A stretch of DNA of 13,954 nucleotides from Verrucomicrobiota bacterium (GCA_003218525.1 QHNU01000059.1:1-13954); one strand, 5' to 3'. Shown: positions 1 through 7,854, counted from the stretch's first letter. Made by a program: numbers and translations. Notes: a model not told the origin generated them from the letters alone.

Positions 1-886
1 CAGGTGGTACTCTAAAATTACCGATCGTGAGGTCGTTGATCTGTCCGGCACTAATTTTCCGCGCCACACCGCTAGTGAAATGCGCAGAGACCCGTGTTGG
101 CTGCAATGCAATCCCAAACGATTTCAACAGGCCTTCGTCGAACACCGTAACAAACGCACCCGTATCAACGAGCAGACGACCGGCTTGCCGGTGAATCGAA
201 CAGGGTACCGTAAGCGCGCCATTTTTCTCACGGCGCAGCGGGATCTTCGTAAATTTCTCCGACAGAGCAATCGAGGCGAGTTGCAGAGGACGAGATCGAT
301 CGACTTTAAAGAAAATCAATTTTGTCCAGCAGTTAATTACCGCTTTGTGACGTATTAGGATGTCCAAGCCAAGAAAGCCATCCACATCAGGATTTCCGGC
401 TTCCACGCGGTTTGAAAAGTGACCACTTATGCTTGAGTTACGCAGCGCTACGAGGCTGCTGCCAAAATTCATGGTGCCGGCTGTGAGGCTTTGCGCGAAA
501 CCCACGGGAAGTATCTGTCCATTAATTTCCGTGAACCGGATATAGCGCAGGCCACGTTGCGACGGCCTCACGTCAAATGACGCGGCCGCGCTCGCGTCCA
601 TAATTATCTGATCGGCCCCGGTGTCGACCATCAAATTTGCCGGATGCCCGTTAATGTTGGCGGATATTATCATTTTGTTCAAAGGCCCGTAATGCACCGG
701 GACGACTTTGTATCCGGGTAACTGCATTGGCCGAGCCTTACTGGCGGCAGCAAACAGGGGGATCGGCACAGTTGTGAGAAGGCTAAAAAGGATTCCAAAA
801 TATCGAGTGCGTCCCCGGCGAGTCTTCGCATTCAAAACTGACCTTCGCACTGTCGAATCCATTCGGCGCGCACCGGACAGGGTCAT
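1..886 (-). CDS. Secreted tandem retropepsin-like aspartic protease (partial, runs off left edge)
   Basis: The reverse strand is open from an ATG at 886 to the window edge, giving about 295 residues with no stop. The start has a basic stretch (residues 18-28) and a hydrophobic segment (about 30-48, ending near LFAAAS), consistent with a signal peptide or membrane anchor. Two aspartic protease signatures follow: VDTGAD with catalytic Asp about 88, then the family's downstream GFLGLD motif at about 170-175, and a second VDTGA with Asp about 241. Clan AA retropepsin-like domains usually dimerise, so two copies in one chain could form an internal pseudo-dimer, as in pepsin. This is inference. The ATG at 886 overlaps the last base of the upstream Nif3 gene's TGA, suggesting coupled translation. 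An in-frame ATG at 862 is the alternative start. The C-terminus and substrate are unknown. The fold is well supported, the function only as a probable periplasmic or secreted peptidase. Confidence 0.82.
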   Translation of the reverse strand, partial: MTLSGARRMDSTVRRSVLNAKTRRGRTRYFGILFSLLTTVPIPLFAAASKARPMQLPGYKVVPVHYGPLNKMIISANINGHPANLMVDTGADQIIMDASAAASFDVRPSQRGLRYIRFTEINGQILPVGFAQSLTAGTMNFGSSLVALRNSSISGHFSNRVEAGNPDVDGFLGLDILIRHKAVINCWTKLIFFKVDRSRPLQLASIALSEKFTKIPLRREKNGALTVPCSIHRQAGRLLVDTGAFVTVFDEGLLKSFGIALQPTRVSAHFTSGVARKISAGQINDLTIGNFRVPP

Positions 887-1641
887 CACAATCCAGTTGG
901 ACAGTCGATAAAGGTGTATGAAATCTTAAATCGTTTAGACAAACGCGCGGCCAGTGCTTTCACCCCAAAGGTTTCCGTGGCGTAATGCCCGCCGAGTAAC
1001 AGATTAATCCCAAGTTCTTCTGCGGCGACGGCAGCCCAGTGCGGTGCTTCGCCGGTGATAAACGTCTCGATTCCTTCCGCTGCGACGCCCTCGATCTCGC
1101 TGCCTGCAGCACCGGTAATCACGCCAAGACGCCCGGCAACTTTCGGTCCAACGGCGATTTGTTTCACTGGTCCACCCACAACTCTTTCCAACCGAACTGC
1201 AACCTCGCTTGCAAGAATGTTCACCGCCGCTCTTCTACCCAGGAGAGATCCTTTTTCCTGAAAGAACGGCTCGGAATCTTCAATTCCCAGGGCTCGGATG
1301 AGCAGGATGTTGTTGCCAACTTCAGGATGCAAATCGAGCGGAAGATGTGCGCTGTAAATGGCGATGTCATGATCGAACGCGGTTTTAAGTTGCCGATGCA
1401 GTCCCTTCGTCACCGGCCGCAAACCCGGCCAAAACATTCCGTGATGCACAATGAGCAAATTGGCCCCGGCCTCGGCCGCAGCTTCGAGAGCGCGCGTAGA
1501 AACGTCTACCGCGGCGGCAATTTTTGTCACCGTCCCGGAATTCTCCAACTGCAATCCGTTGAGCGCATTGGGCCAATCCTCAATCTGGCTGATGCGGAGG
1601 TATTCATCGGCATATTCGGCAATATCTGTAGTCGCGCTCAT
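886..1641 (-). CDS. Nif3-like dinuclear metal centre protein
   Basis: This 251-residue protein belongs to the Nif3/YbgI (DUF34) family, soluble toroidal hexamers with a two-metal site. Family members are often labelled GTP cyclohydrolase I type 2, but their physiological role is not settled. Visible motifs are an N-terminal NALNGLQ segment (about 25-31), the metal-binding HHG at about 66-68, SAHLPLD at about 97-103 (the second conserved His/Asp patch), and a C-terminal GGHYATE that supplies the last metal ligands. Length is normal for the short bacterial form, without the PII-like insertion. The ATG at 1641 (MSATT) was chosen over a TTG eight codons upstream because family N-termini begin close to this point. 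No strong ribosome site is visible. It is the first gene of a pair with the aspartic protease; its TGA overlaps the next ATG. Confidence 0.93.
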   Translation of the reverse strand: MSATTDIAEYADEYLRISQIEDWPNALNGLQLENSGTVTKIAAAVDVSTRALEAAAEAGANLLIVHHGMFWPGLRPVTKGLHRQLKTAFDHDIAIYSAHLPLDLHPEVGNNILLIRALGIEDSEPFFQEKGSLLGRRAAVNILASEVAVRLERVVGGPVKQIAVGPKVAGRLGVITGAAGSEIEGVAAEGIETFITGEAPHWAAVAAEELGINLLLGGHYATETFGVKALAARLSKRFKISYTFIDCPTGL

Positions 1642-1820
1642 TTCTGAGTTATCGGCCCTGCGCAACCGCAGCAGCGCGCCACCAATCAGGCTTCATTAGA
1701 AGAGAAATCAAACGGAAGAACGATTCGGTTTTTGAACAGGCGATCCCGTCTCCTCTCCAGCAGTGCCCGGTCGGTGATGAAGTTTGCTTGACGAGCTCTG
1801 CGCGGACAGGGAATTTGCCT

Positions 1821-1825
1821 AAGGG
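1821..1825 (+). promoter_or_regulatory. Ribosome binding site deciding the start at 1833
   Basis: AAGGG lies seven bases before the ATG at 1833. This favours that ATG over the upstream in-frame TTG at 1788, which has no such site. Confidence 0.5.
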
Positions 1826-1832
1826 TTATCGA

Positions 1833-2234
1833 ATGGAATACACCGACGCGCCCTCAACGCAGGCACCCGCGAACACGATGCCGTGCCCTTTGTGCGGACA
1901 TTCATTGCCGAAGGATGCGGTCGAATGCGATCACTGCGATTGGACCCGCGCCGAACGCGAAACAGCGGAAGGAAAAGCGAGCGACGCGTTTGCTGTTTTA
2001 CTCAGCATCATTCCCGGTCTCGGCCATATTTATAAAGGGCACAAGCTGATCGGCATGCTCCTCATGTTTGTCGCCACGCCGATGGCCGTCGGGCTGGCAT
2101 TGCTCGCCGCTACTGCGACTGCGGGATTCGCCGTGCTACTTCTTCCGCTCTACTGGCTCGGCGTGATGTTCCACGTTTATGGGATCGAAGACCGTGTCGG
2201 TCCCCCTAACAAGGACGAAGGCGAAGAATACTGA
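1833..2234 (+). CDS. Small zinc-ribbon membrane protein of unknown function
   Basis: This 133-residue protein has a short N-terminal zinc ribbon with paired cysteines, CPLC (Cys 18 and 21) and CDHC (Cys 32 and 35). A charged linker follows, then a segment reading IIPGLGHIYKG at about 59-69 and two hydrophobic helices (about 71-92 and 93-115). The C-terminal tail is acidic (DEGEEY). The PGLGxxYxG motif before a membrane helix recalls TM2-type and related small membrane proteins in which a zinc ribbon is fused to a membrane hairpin. I do not recognise a named family or function. The gene stands alone, divergent from the Nif3 gene and convergent with pgl. The start is set by the ribosome site at 1821. 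Confidence 0.8.
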   Translation: MEYTDAPSTQAPANTMPCPLCGHSLPKDAVECDHCDWTRAERETAEGKASDAFAVLLSIIPGLGHIYKGHKLIGMLLMFVATPMAVGLALLAATATAGFAVLLLPLYWLGVMFHVYGIEDRVGPPNKDEGEEY

Positions 2235-2256
2235 TCGGTGGCGAGTCGCGCCGATT
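2234..2256 (+). terminator. Likely hairpin terminator between convergent genes
   Basis: Immediately at the stop of the zinc-ribbon gene, ATCGG (2234-2238) pairs with CCGAT (2251-2255), and GCG (2241-2243) pairs with CGC (2247-2249) around an AGT loop. A T-rich stretch follows (TTCTTTGATAACTTT). It lies in the 43-base gap between two converging genes. The stem has a small internal mismatch and the T run is interrupted, so this is a candidate only. Confidence 0.4.
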
Positions 2257-2277
2257 CTTTGATAACTTTCTGCTGCC

Positions 2278-2970
2278 TCAAGTTGGTTCGGCTAGAATCC
2301 ACGTCGCTGCTCGAGCGTTTTTGTCAACGCGAGCGGCTGGCAAACTCTCGTCTCCGGAAAAAATACGCTCGATTAGCTTCGGATCCTTGTTCGCACCAAC
2401 GAGAAAACAAACCGCTCGGGCGGCAAAAATGAGCGGAAACGTAAACGTCAACCGCCAGGATTCGAATTTCGGGATGTAGTTCGCAACTATACGCCGGCTC
2501 GTTTCCTCGAGCGCAGCAGTTCCGGGGAAAAGGGAAGCGGTGTGTCCATCATCTCCGAGCCCGAGCAAAATCAGGTCATGTTGGTAGATTGGTTCACCAC
2601 GCTCCGCCGCCAGGGCGTCGAGCTGTGCTTGATATTTGCTGGCTGCGTCGGACGGCACGATTTCGCCGCGCATTCGTAAGACCGATGAAACAGGAACGCC
2701 GGCCGGTTTCAAAAGCGTTTCGTTCGCCATCTTAAAATTACTTTCCGCATCTTGGGGCGGCACACACCTTTCATCACCAAAGGTGATCAATGTTTTGTCC
2801 CAGGGCAGCTTGCGTTTTGCTAGTTCATGGTAGACGGCACGCGGCGTGTTCCCGCCGGAGAGCGCGATCCGGAACTCATCGCGTTCAGCCAGGGCCACCC
2901 CTGTCTTCTCAACAATAAAATTCGTCGCATCGTTCGCGAAGCTGCGCGTGCGAACGACTTCGCGCTTCAT
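2278..2970 (-). CDS. pgl: 6-phosphogluconolactonase
   Basis: This 230-residue protein is of the DevB/NagB-like 6-phosphogluconolactonase family. It hydrolyses 6-phosphogluconolactone to 6-phosphogluconate in the oxidative pentose phosphate pathway, in the cytoplasm. Visible signatures are the phosphate-binding LSGGNTPRAVY (about 38-47), FGDERCVPPQDAESN (about 64-78), and LGLGDDGHTASLFPG (about 136-150), which holds the family's conserved Asp/His. Full length matches the bacterial enzyme (about 230-240 residues). Its ATG overlaps the msrA stop as ATGA (2967-2970), so the two are co-transcribed and probably translationally coupled. No zwf or gnd gene is nearby. A glucosamine-6-phosphate deaminase is less likely, because the GDERCVPP and GDDGHTASLFPG segments are of lactonase type. 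Confidence 0.94.
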   Translation of the reverse strand: MKREVVRTRSFANDATNFIVEKTGVALAERDEFRIALSGGNTPRAVYHELAKRKLPWDKTLITFGDERCVPPQDAESNFKMANETLLKPAGVPVSSVLRMRGEIVPSDAASKYQAQLDALAAERGEPIYQHDLILLGLGDDGHTASLFPGTAALEETSRRIVANYIPKFESWRLTFTFPLIFAARAVCFLVGANKDPKLIERIFSGDESLPAARVDKNARAATWILAEPT

Positions 2971-3512
2971 CTAACGGCGCAGTGAGAAGCTCCGCGCTTC
3001 TCGAGATACCGCTGATGATATTCTTCGGCGCGGAAAAAGTCCGGTGCGCGTTCGATTTGTGTCACAATTGGCCGCCTGAACTTGCCCGTTTTTTCCAGGT
3101 TCTTCTTCGAGTTTTCCGCTTCCGTTTTCTGTTCCGGCGAATGATAGAAAATTACCGAACGGTATTGGGTCCCGACATCAGGTCCTTGGCGATTCGGTGT
3201 CGTCGGATCGTGATTGGCCCAAAAAACATCGAGCAGATCACGATACGAAATCCTTGCCGGATCATATTGCACCTCTAGGACCTCGGCGTGCCCGGTCCGG
3301 TTCGTGCAAACATCTTCGTAAGTCGGATTCTCAGTCGTTCCGCCGGCGTAACCAACCGCGGTGCTTAGGACGCCTTTCAACCGGCGGAAGGTCTCTTCCA
3401 CGCCCCAAAAACATCCGGCTCCAAAAGTCGCTTTCTTCGTTTCCATGGCTGATGATGAAGCCTTTGCCGGCTCTTCGCAACCGAGGGTTAATTGTAATAT
3501 TTTGACCGACAT
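2967..3512 (-). CDS. msrA: Peptide-methionine (S)-S-oxide reductase MsrA
   Basis: MsrA reduces the S-epimer of methionine sulfoxide in proteins and free methionine. The catalytic motif GAGCFWGVEE is present (Cys 34 counted from this start), followed by GYAGGTTENPTYEDVC, GHAEVLEVQYDP, FWANHDPTTPNRQGPDVGTQYRS and AEEYHQRYL, all in family order. A Cys in the last five residues could be the resolving cysteine. Starting at 3512 gives 181 residues with a short, weakly hydrophobic N-terminal extension. An in-frame ATG at 3446 gives a 159-residue protein beginning just before the catalytic motif and is a realistic alternative. Neither has a clear ribosome site. It is first in a two-gene operon with pgl and divergent from the sulfotransferase gene, with a 51-base gap. 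Confidence 0.93.
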   Translation of the reverse strand: MSVKILQLTLGCEEPAKASSSAMETKKATFGAGCFWGVEETFRRLKGVLSTAVGYAGGTTENPTYEDVCTNRTGHAEVLEVQYDPARISYRDLLDVFWANHDPTTPNRQGPDVGTQYRSVIFYHSPEQKTEAENSKKNLEKTGKFRRPIVTQIERAPDFFRAEEYHQRYLEKRGASHCAVR

Positions 3513-3563
3513 GGCTGTTGAGACTTGCTTCGTGACGGCAGGAAGCAAACATGTTCGCGCGAC

Positions 3564-4826
3564 ATGCAAACGACCTTTGACCAAACTCGCTCCCCTTTGC
3601 CGGCGCGATTTATCAACCACTACGGGGCTTGGATTGGCCAAACTGGTATTACGCCCGGTCAAATTCGGGCCGAGGATTTAATCGCAGCAGCGGAACGGCA
3701 CTCCGAGTGCGACGACTTTGGTGAAGATGATTTTCGGGAACCGCTCTCACGACTGGTTAAATCCTGCCTGCGTGAAGCGCGGCTGAACTTGATCGGAAGA
3801 TTCGCCCTCCGCTCGGATCTGTTTCGCACCTTGTGCAATCGCCTGCTCATGCAGCGGGATCGCAAAGCGTTTCCGAAAATTTCGCGGCAGCCGATTCCAG
3901 AACCGCTGTTCATCGTTGGTTTGCCACGCAGCGGAACCACGCTTTTGCATACTTTGCTCGCGTGTGACCCGAACCATCGCGCGCCCTTGACTTGGGAAGT
4001 CATGGAGCCGTCACCGCCAAGCTCTGAGAACGAAGACGCCCGGATCCGACGCGCCGAAAAAAAGCTGTCTTATTTGCAATGGCTGGCGCCGACCTTCCAA
4101 TGCGTGCATGCAATCGGCGCGAAACTGCCGCAGGAGTGCGTCAGCCTGATGAGTCCCACCTTTTTGAGTGATCAATTCGACACCATGTATTACGTGCCGT
4201 CGTATCGGACCTGGTTTCTTAATCAAAATCTCCTGCCGGCCTACCGCTATCATCGACGTTTTCTGCAGCATCTACAGAAGAGGCAACGCGCCCGGCGCTG
4301 GATTTTGAAAGCGCCTGCTCATATGTCGGCATTGCCCACGCTCCTCTCGGTTTATCCAGATGCTCGTTTCGTCCAAACGCATCGGGATCCTCTCCAGGCC
4401 ATAACCTCGGTTTCCAGCCTGATTGCGATTCTGCGCCGCGTGTTCAGCGAGTACGTCGACCCGCTTCAAATCGGACGGGATGCCGTTCGTTACTGGTCCG
4501 AAGCCCTGCTGGTTTTTTTGCACGAACGCGACCGGTTGCTCAGCGGACGAATTTGCGATGTGCGGTATTCAGATATTCGCCGGGATCCGATCGCCGCCAT
4601 TCGTCGGGTCTATCGCTATTTTGGCTGGTCGCTTTCGCTCGAGGCGGAACGGCGCATGCGCATTGCCCTGGCCAATCAACCACGCGATCAGCACGGTTTT
4701 CATCGATATCATCCCGGGCAGTTTGGCCTGGACAAAGCTCCGGAAGCGGAACTGTTTGGAGATTATTGCAAACGATTTGGCCTCATCCCGCCTTTAGAAA
4801 TCGAGGAAACCGAGCGCGCTGCTTAG
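3564..4826 (+). CDS. Sulfotransferase family protein
   Basis: This 420-residue protein is of the bacterial Sulfotransfer_3 type, which transfers sulfate from PAPS to an acceptor hydroxyl or amine. The PAPS 5'-phosphosulfate loop is FIVGLPRSGTTLLH (about 116-129). The 3'-phosphate-binding region is recognisable as the THRDP segment with downstream serines (RFVQTHRDPLQAITSVSSL). An N-terminal helical region (DDFGEDDFREPL) precedes the loop, as in the long bacterial and mycobacterial relatives. ECVSLM and WILKAPAH also match family positions. The acceptor cannot be read from sequence. The ATG at 3564 was preferred over a TTG at 3525. An AGGAAG at 3540-3545 is well spaced for an out-of-frame ATG at 3551 and not for this start. 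It is the first gene of the plus-strand Ape-like block; the next gene begins 75 bases downstream, so co-transcription is likely but not proven. Confidence 0.86.
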   Translation: MQTTFDQTRSPLPARFINHYGAWIGQTGITPGQIRAEDLIAAAERHSECDDFGEDDFREPLSRLVKSCLREARLNLIGRFALRSDLFRTLCNRLLMQRDRKAFPKISRQPIPEPLFIVGLPRSGTTLLHTLLACDPNHRAPLTWEVMEPSPPSSENEDARIRRAEKKLSYLQWLAPTFQCVHAIGAKLPQECVSLMSPTFLSDQFDTMYYVPSYRTWFLNQNLLPAYRYHRRFLQHLQKRQRARRWILKAPAHMSALPTLLSVYPDARFVQTHRDPLQAITSVSSLIAILRRVFSEYVDPLQIGRDAVRYWSEALLVFLHERDRLLSGRICDVRYSDIRRDPIAAIRRVYRYFGWSLSLEAERRMRIALANQPRDQHGFHRYHPGQFGLDKAPEAELFGDYCKRFGLIPPLEIEETERAA

Positions 4827-4891
4827 GTTTCGCCAATTACCAGGCGACTCTGTCGAGCGAGTTCGTCGCGCCAAATTGCTCGAAATGCGGC

Positions 4892-4895
4892 AGGA
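4892..4895 (+). promoter_or_regulatory. Ribosome binding site for the ApeI-like gene
   Basis: AGGA lies six bases before the ATG at 4902. It selects that codon over the TTG at 4896 and the internal ATG at 4911. Confidence 0.5.
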
Positions 4896-4901
4896 TTGGA
4901 A

Positions 4902-5222
4902 ATGCAATTAATGAATTTCGAAGCCTACCGAACGATTCCCGCCGATCATCCTAGCTTGGATGGACATTTTCCGGGCGCGCCAATTGTCCCGGGAGTAGTG
5001 ATCCTGGATGAAATCGCGGCCGCTTTGGCCGAATGGCAAAAAGGTAGTCAGCTTTTGGGAATACGCGTAGTCAAGTTTGTTCAGCCTCTCCGGCCTGGGC
5101 AACCGTTCACTATTTGTCTTGCCACGGCTGTGGGCAGCAAGAAGGCGGTTGATTTCTCTTGCCGGGTAGAAGGCCGGATCATTGTCGAAGGCCGGCTTGA
5201 GATCAATTGCAGCCTTACCTGA
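4902..5222 (+). CDS. ApeI-like 3-hydroxyacyl-ACP dehydratase (hotdog fold)
   Basis: This 106-residue single hotdog domain is of FabA/FabZ type. The core motif is HPSLDGHFPGAPIVPGVVILDE (about 16-37). His 22 is the expected catalytic His, and Asp 36 sits where FabZ has Glu and FabA has Asp. It would dehydrate 3-hydroxyacyl-ACP to trans-2-enoyl-ACP. The compact length and the HPSLxGHFPGxPIVPGVVxLDE pattern resemble ApeI of aryl-polyene clusters more than the roughly 150-residue housekeeping FabZ. In that system ApeI is reported to pair with ApeP, and an ApeP-like gene lies 2.2 kb downstream in the same operon. The stop is followed four bases later by the methyltransferase ATG. Family assignment is strong; the pathway is inferred from neighbours. 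Confidence 0.87.
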   Translation: MQLMNFEAYRTIPADHPSLDGHFPGAPIVPGVVILDEIAAALAEWQKGSQLLGIRVVKFVQPLRPGQPFTICLATAVGSKKAVDFSCRVEGRIIVEGRLEINCSLT

Positions 5223-5226
5223 TATA

Positions 5227-6456
5227 ATGGACCTGGGACCAGCCGAGGCGCCTGCGTTTAATCCACAACCACGCGATCCACGTCTGGCCGATTGGCTGAA
5301 GGATTACCCGCCATTGCTGTTCAGCGAACGCTTGTACCAGAGCGTCGAACTGATGGAGCGATATAGCATTGATTTAAGTATCGATTTGCTCGGTCGATTA
5401 GATGTTATTGATCAACTCCACGACTGGCGATCGGCGCACGAGCTTTGTCAGGCGCTCTCGTTCCAATCCCGTTTCCGTTCCGCCGTAACCTGGCTGGTGG
5501 AACGGGTCATCGAGACCGGTTGTGTGGAGGCGCGAACGACACGCAACAACCGCTCTTATCGTCTTCGACGCGTGCCCTGGCTACCCGATCTTGCGCGTCT
5601 GCGGGGAATCGGCCTCGAAATTGATCCCGGCAACTCTCCAACGTTTGCCTTGTTAGACAAGGCAGCAAGCGTTTACCCGGCGGTAGCACGCGGCGAAAAG
5701 AGCGGAGAACAGGAGCTGTTCGGAACGGAAACGATACCACTCTGGTTGAACTACTTTCATAATGATAATCTGACTTACGCAGTGAATAATTGGCCCGGTG
5801 TCGTGTTCGCGGCCCACCGTCTGAGTAGTCGACCGAGACTGCGAATTTTAGAAGTTGGCGCTGGTGCCGGCAGCGCCAGTGGAATCCTATTGCGCTGGTT
5901 TGATGAACAAGGGTTGCTGACGAACATTAAACGTTATCTCATTACCGAGCCGAACGCCTTTTTCAGGCGACGCGGTCAGCGCGAATTATCGAAGCAATTT
6001 CCCGATGTTCCACTCGAGTGGCAGGCGCTCGACATCAATTTGCCATGGAGAAATCAAGTCATCGCCGGTGACGAGTTCGATCTTATATATGGCGTTAATG
6101 TCCTGCATGTGGCGAAGGATCTGTTATTCAGCCTGGGTCAAGCTCGGGATGCTTTGGCCGACGATGGTTGGCTAGTGATCGGCGAGTGTGTCCGACCCTA
6201 TGTTGATCAACCGATCTATGCGGAACTGATGTTCCAGATCCTGGACAGCTTTACCGACGTGATTACCGATCCGAAGATCCGTCCCAACTCAGGCTTCTTA
6301 AACACCGATCATTGGCGTCGCGCGTTCACGCGCGCTGGGTTTGAGCGGGTCGAAGTTACGCCCGATATCGATCGAATTCGTGACATCTATCCGCATTTTT
6401 TTACTGGTGCCATCTCCGGATGCCGTCCGGCCACAATAAATGCACAGATTGAGTGA
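5227..6456 (+). CDS. Class I SAM-dependent methyltransferase with N-terminal helical domain
   Basis: This protein has 409 residues from the ATG at 5227. Residues about 1-110 are largely helical, including AHELCQALSFQSRFRSAVTWL, resembling the winged-helix/dimerisation region that precedes many natural-product methyltransferase domains. The catalytic Rossmann domain begins with motif I LEVGAGAGSASG (about 208-219). It continues with LITEPN (the acidic ribose-binding position), WQALDINLP, FDLIYGVNVLHVAKDL (the motif IV region) and GWLVIGECVRP. Such domains also occur in type I polyketide synthases, and methyltransferases are regular members of aryl-polyene clusters. O-methylation of an aromatic head group would fit, but the substrate is not shown by sequence. 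No clear ribosome site exists and the upstream stop is four bases away, so translation is probably coupled. In-frame TTG or GTG codons upstream, inside the ApeI-like gene, are less likely starts. The end overlaps the acyltransferase by 17 bases. Confidence 0.86.
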   Translation: MDLGPAEAPAFNPQPRDPRLADWLKDYPPLLFSERLYQSVELMERYSIDLSIDLLGRLDVIDQLHDWRSAHELCQALSFQSRFRSAVTWLVERVIETGCVEARTTRNNRSYRLRRVPWLPDLARLRGIGLEIDPGNSPTFALLDKAASVYPAVARGEKSGEQELFGTETIPLWLNYFHNDNLTYAVNNWPGVVFAAHRLSSRPRLRILEVGAGAGSASGILLRWFDEQGLLTNIKRYLITEPNAFFRRRGQRELSKQFPDVPLEWQALDINLPWRNQVIAGDEFDLIYGVNVLHVAKDLLFSLGQARDALADDGWLVIGECVRPYVDQPIYAELMFQILDSFTDVITDPKIRPNSGFLNTDHWRRAFTRAGFERVEVTPDIDRIRDIYPHFFTGAISGCRPATINAQIE

Positions 6457-7384
6457 GGAAAAAGACGGTACGGCGGCGTTAAGCAAGGCGTCGTTCGCTC
6501 CGCGATGGATGGAGTTGCCGGAGCGCGGCACCCCCGCCATGCTCCCACTAATCCATTGGATCGCAGTCCGCATCGGACGTTCGGCGGCGAGATTGCTGCT
6601 TTATCCGATCGCCTTTTATTTCCTCCTCAGCGCACACGCAGCCCGCCGAGTATCCTATCAGTACCTCAAGCGGGTGCGCGGTCGTCCCGCCCATTGGCGG
6701 CATGTGTTCCGCCATTTTTATTGTTTCGCCGCCACGATATTGGACCGCGTCTATCTGCTGAGGGGCGAGTTTCAATACTTCGACGTGACGCTTCACCAAA
6801 AGGAAATCCTGCACCGACAGGTTGAAAGCGGTAAGGGTTGCGTTCTGTTGGGCTCTCATCTGGGCAGTTTTGAAGTGTTGCGCACGCTTGGCGTAACCCA
6901 GCAGGATTTCTCGCTCAAAGTCCTGATGGACAGCGCGCATAACGAGAACATTACGCGCTTTCTTGATGCGCTTAACCCGGAGATTGCCCGTACCGTCATC
7001 GCCCCCGATCGACCCGACACTCTACTCAGGGTGAAAGAGAGTCTAGAAGGGGGGTTTCTGATTGGCATGTTGGGCGACCGAATTACCAGCGACGCCAAAA
7101 CCACACACTGCCAATTCTTAGGCGCGCCGGCGACATTTCCGGCGGGACCGATCCTTCTTGCGGCGGTTATGCGTTGCCCAATTATCCTCTTTTTCGGCCT
7201 ATACCGTGGCGGTAACCGCTACGAAATTCATTTCGAAAAACTGCTCGAGGAAGTGACCTTAAATCGCGACCGACGCGCGGAGGATATTCAGAATTGGACT
7301 CAACGCTACGTCGACCGGCTCGAGCATTACACCCGTCTTGCCCCTTACAACTGGTTTAATTTCTACCCGTTTTGGGATAAATGA
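6440..7384 (+). CDS. LpxL/HtrB-like lipid acyltransferase
   Basis: This 314-residue protein is of the lysophospholipid/lipid A acyltransferase (Lip_A_acyltrans) family, inner-membrane associated. A conserved PRWMELPERG segment (about 21-30) and a hydrophobic stretch (about 33-65) precede the catalytic HLGSFE (His 140, Glu 145, the family's H-x4-D/E). ALNPEIA, GMLGDR (about 213-218) and a C-terminal PYNWFNFYPFWDK follow. The ERG segment, the LLLYPIAFYFLL helix and the NWFNFYPFW ending are typical of acyltransferases in aryl-polyene-type clusters, which are thought to attach the polyene acyl chain to a lipid anchor. That role is inferred here. The start overlaps the end of the methyltransferase by 17 bases, in another frame. 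Retaining the ERG segment requires this early ATG. The ApeP-like gene starts 23 bases after the stop. Confidence 0.88.
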   Translation: MHRLSEEKDGTAALSKASFAPRWMELPERGTPAMLPLIHWIAVRIGRSAARLLLYPIAFYFLLSAHAARRVSYQYLKRVRGRPAHWRHVFRHFYCFAATILDRVYLLRGEFQYFDVTLHQKEILHRQVESGKGCVLLGSHLGSFEVLRTLGVTQQDFSLKVLMDSAHNENITRFLDALNPEIARTVIAPDRPDTLLRVKESLEGGFLIGMLGDRITSDAKTTHCQFLGAPATFPAGPILLAAVMRCPIILFFGLYRGGNRYEIHFEKLLEEVTLNRDRRAEDIQNWTQRYVDRLEHYTRLAPYNWFNFYPFWDK

Positions 7385-7407
7385 ACGCTCGCAGGAGCTA
7401 ACAAAAC

Positions 7408-7854
7408 GTGAACACTTCCATTGAGAAGGCGGAGATCCGCACGCTCATTCCGCATGCTGGATTGATGTGTCTCTTGGATCGGGTGCTTAGCTGGGACGAC
7501 GAATCAATCGTATGTGTTAGTGAAACCCACCGCGATCCGGCCAATCCGTTGCGGCGCGACGGGCGTCTGTCCGCCATGCATGCTGTCGAATATGGAGCCC
7601 AAGCGGCGGCGGTGCACGGCGGATTGCGCGCACGGTCGGCCGGGGCGACTGCCCCGCCGAGTTATCTGGCCGCGTTACGTGACGTCTATTTGTATGCCAC
7701 GCGTCTGGATGATGTCACCTCGCCGCTTCAGGTTCAGGCACGACGTTTGTTTGGCGATGCGGGCAATACAATTTACGAATGTCACGTCTCCGCCGGTGAT
7801 ATTTCGTTGGCTGAGGGACGCATTACTATCATGTTGCGCACGCAACCCGCTTAA
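7408..7854 (+). CDS. ApeP-like hotdog dehydratase subunit
   Basis: This 148-residue protein begins with LIPHAGLMCLLDRVLSWDD (about 14-32), followed by THRDPANPLRRDGRLS and HAVEYGAQAAAVHGG (about 63-77). This pattern characterises the ApeP-like 3-hydroxyacyl-ACP dehydratase family of aryl-polyene and related pathways. It lacks the HFPG signature of FabZ. Published work on the E. coli/Xenorhabdus-type APE system describes ApeP acting with ApeI as a dehydratase pair; the second subunit is encoded upstream here. Start is GTG with AGGAG at 7393-7397, ten bases upstream. The ATG at 7381 is in frame but reaches a stop after six codons. It is the last gene of the plus-strand operon and convergent with fabG. 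Confidence 0.86.
   Translation: MNTSIEKAEIRTLIPHAGLMCLLDRVLSWDDESIVCVSETHRDPANPLRRDGRLSAMHAVEYGAQAAAVHGGLRARSAGATAPPSYLAALRDVYLYATRLDDVTSPLQVQARRLFGDAGNTIYECHVSAGDISLAEGRITIMLRTQPA

Noticed and set aside
80..358. A plus-strand open frame inside the left-edge region
   Set aside because: The opposite strand carries an unbroken frame with two DTGA protease motifs, so this frame is a shadow.
1039..1647. A 202-codon plus-strand open frame opposite the Nif3 gene
   Set aside because: It is antisense to a clearly conserved protein, has a Cys/Arg/Asn-rich composition without recognisable motifs, and no ribosome site. It is a shadow frame.
1788..1816. Sigma-70-like promoter (TTGACG plus GAATTT) before the zinc-ribbon gene
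   Set aside because: The -10 match is poor, and the implied transcript would begin almost at the ribosome site, so I do not list it.
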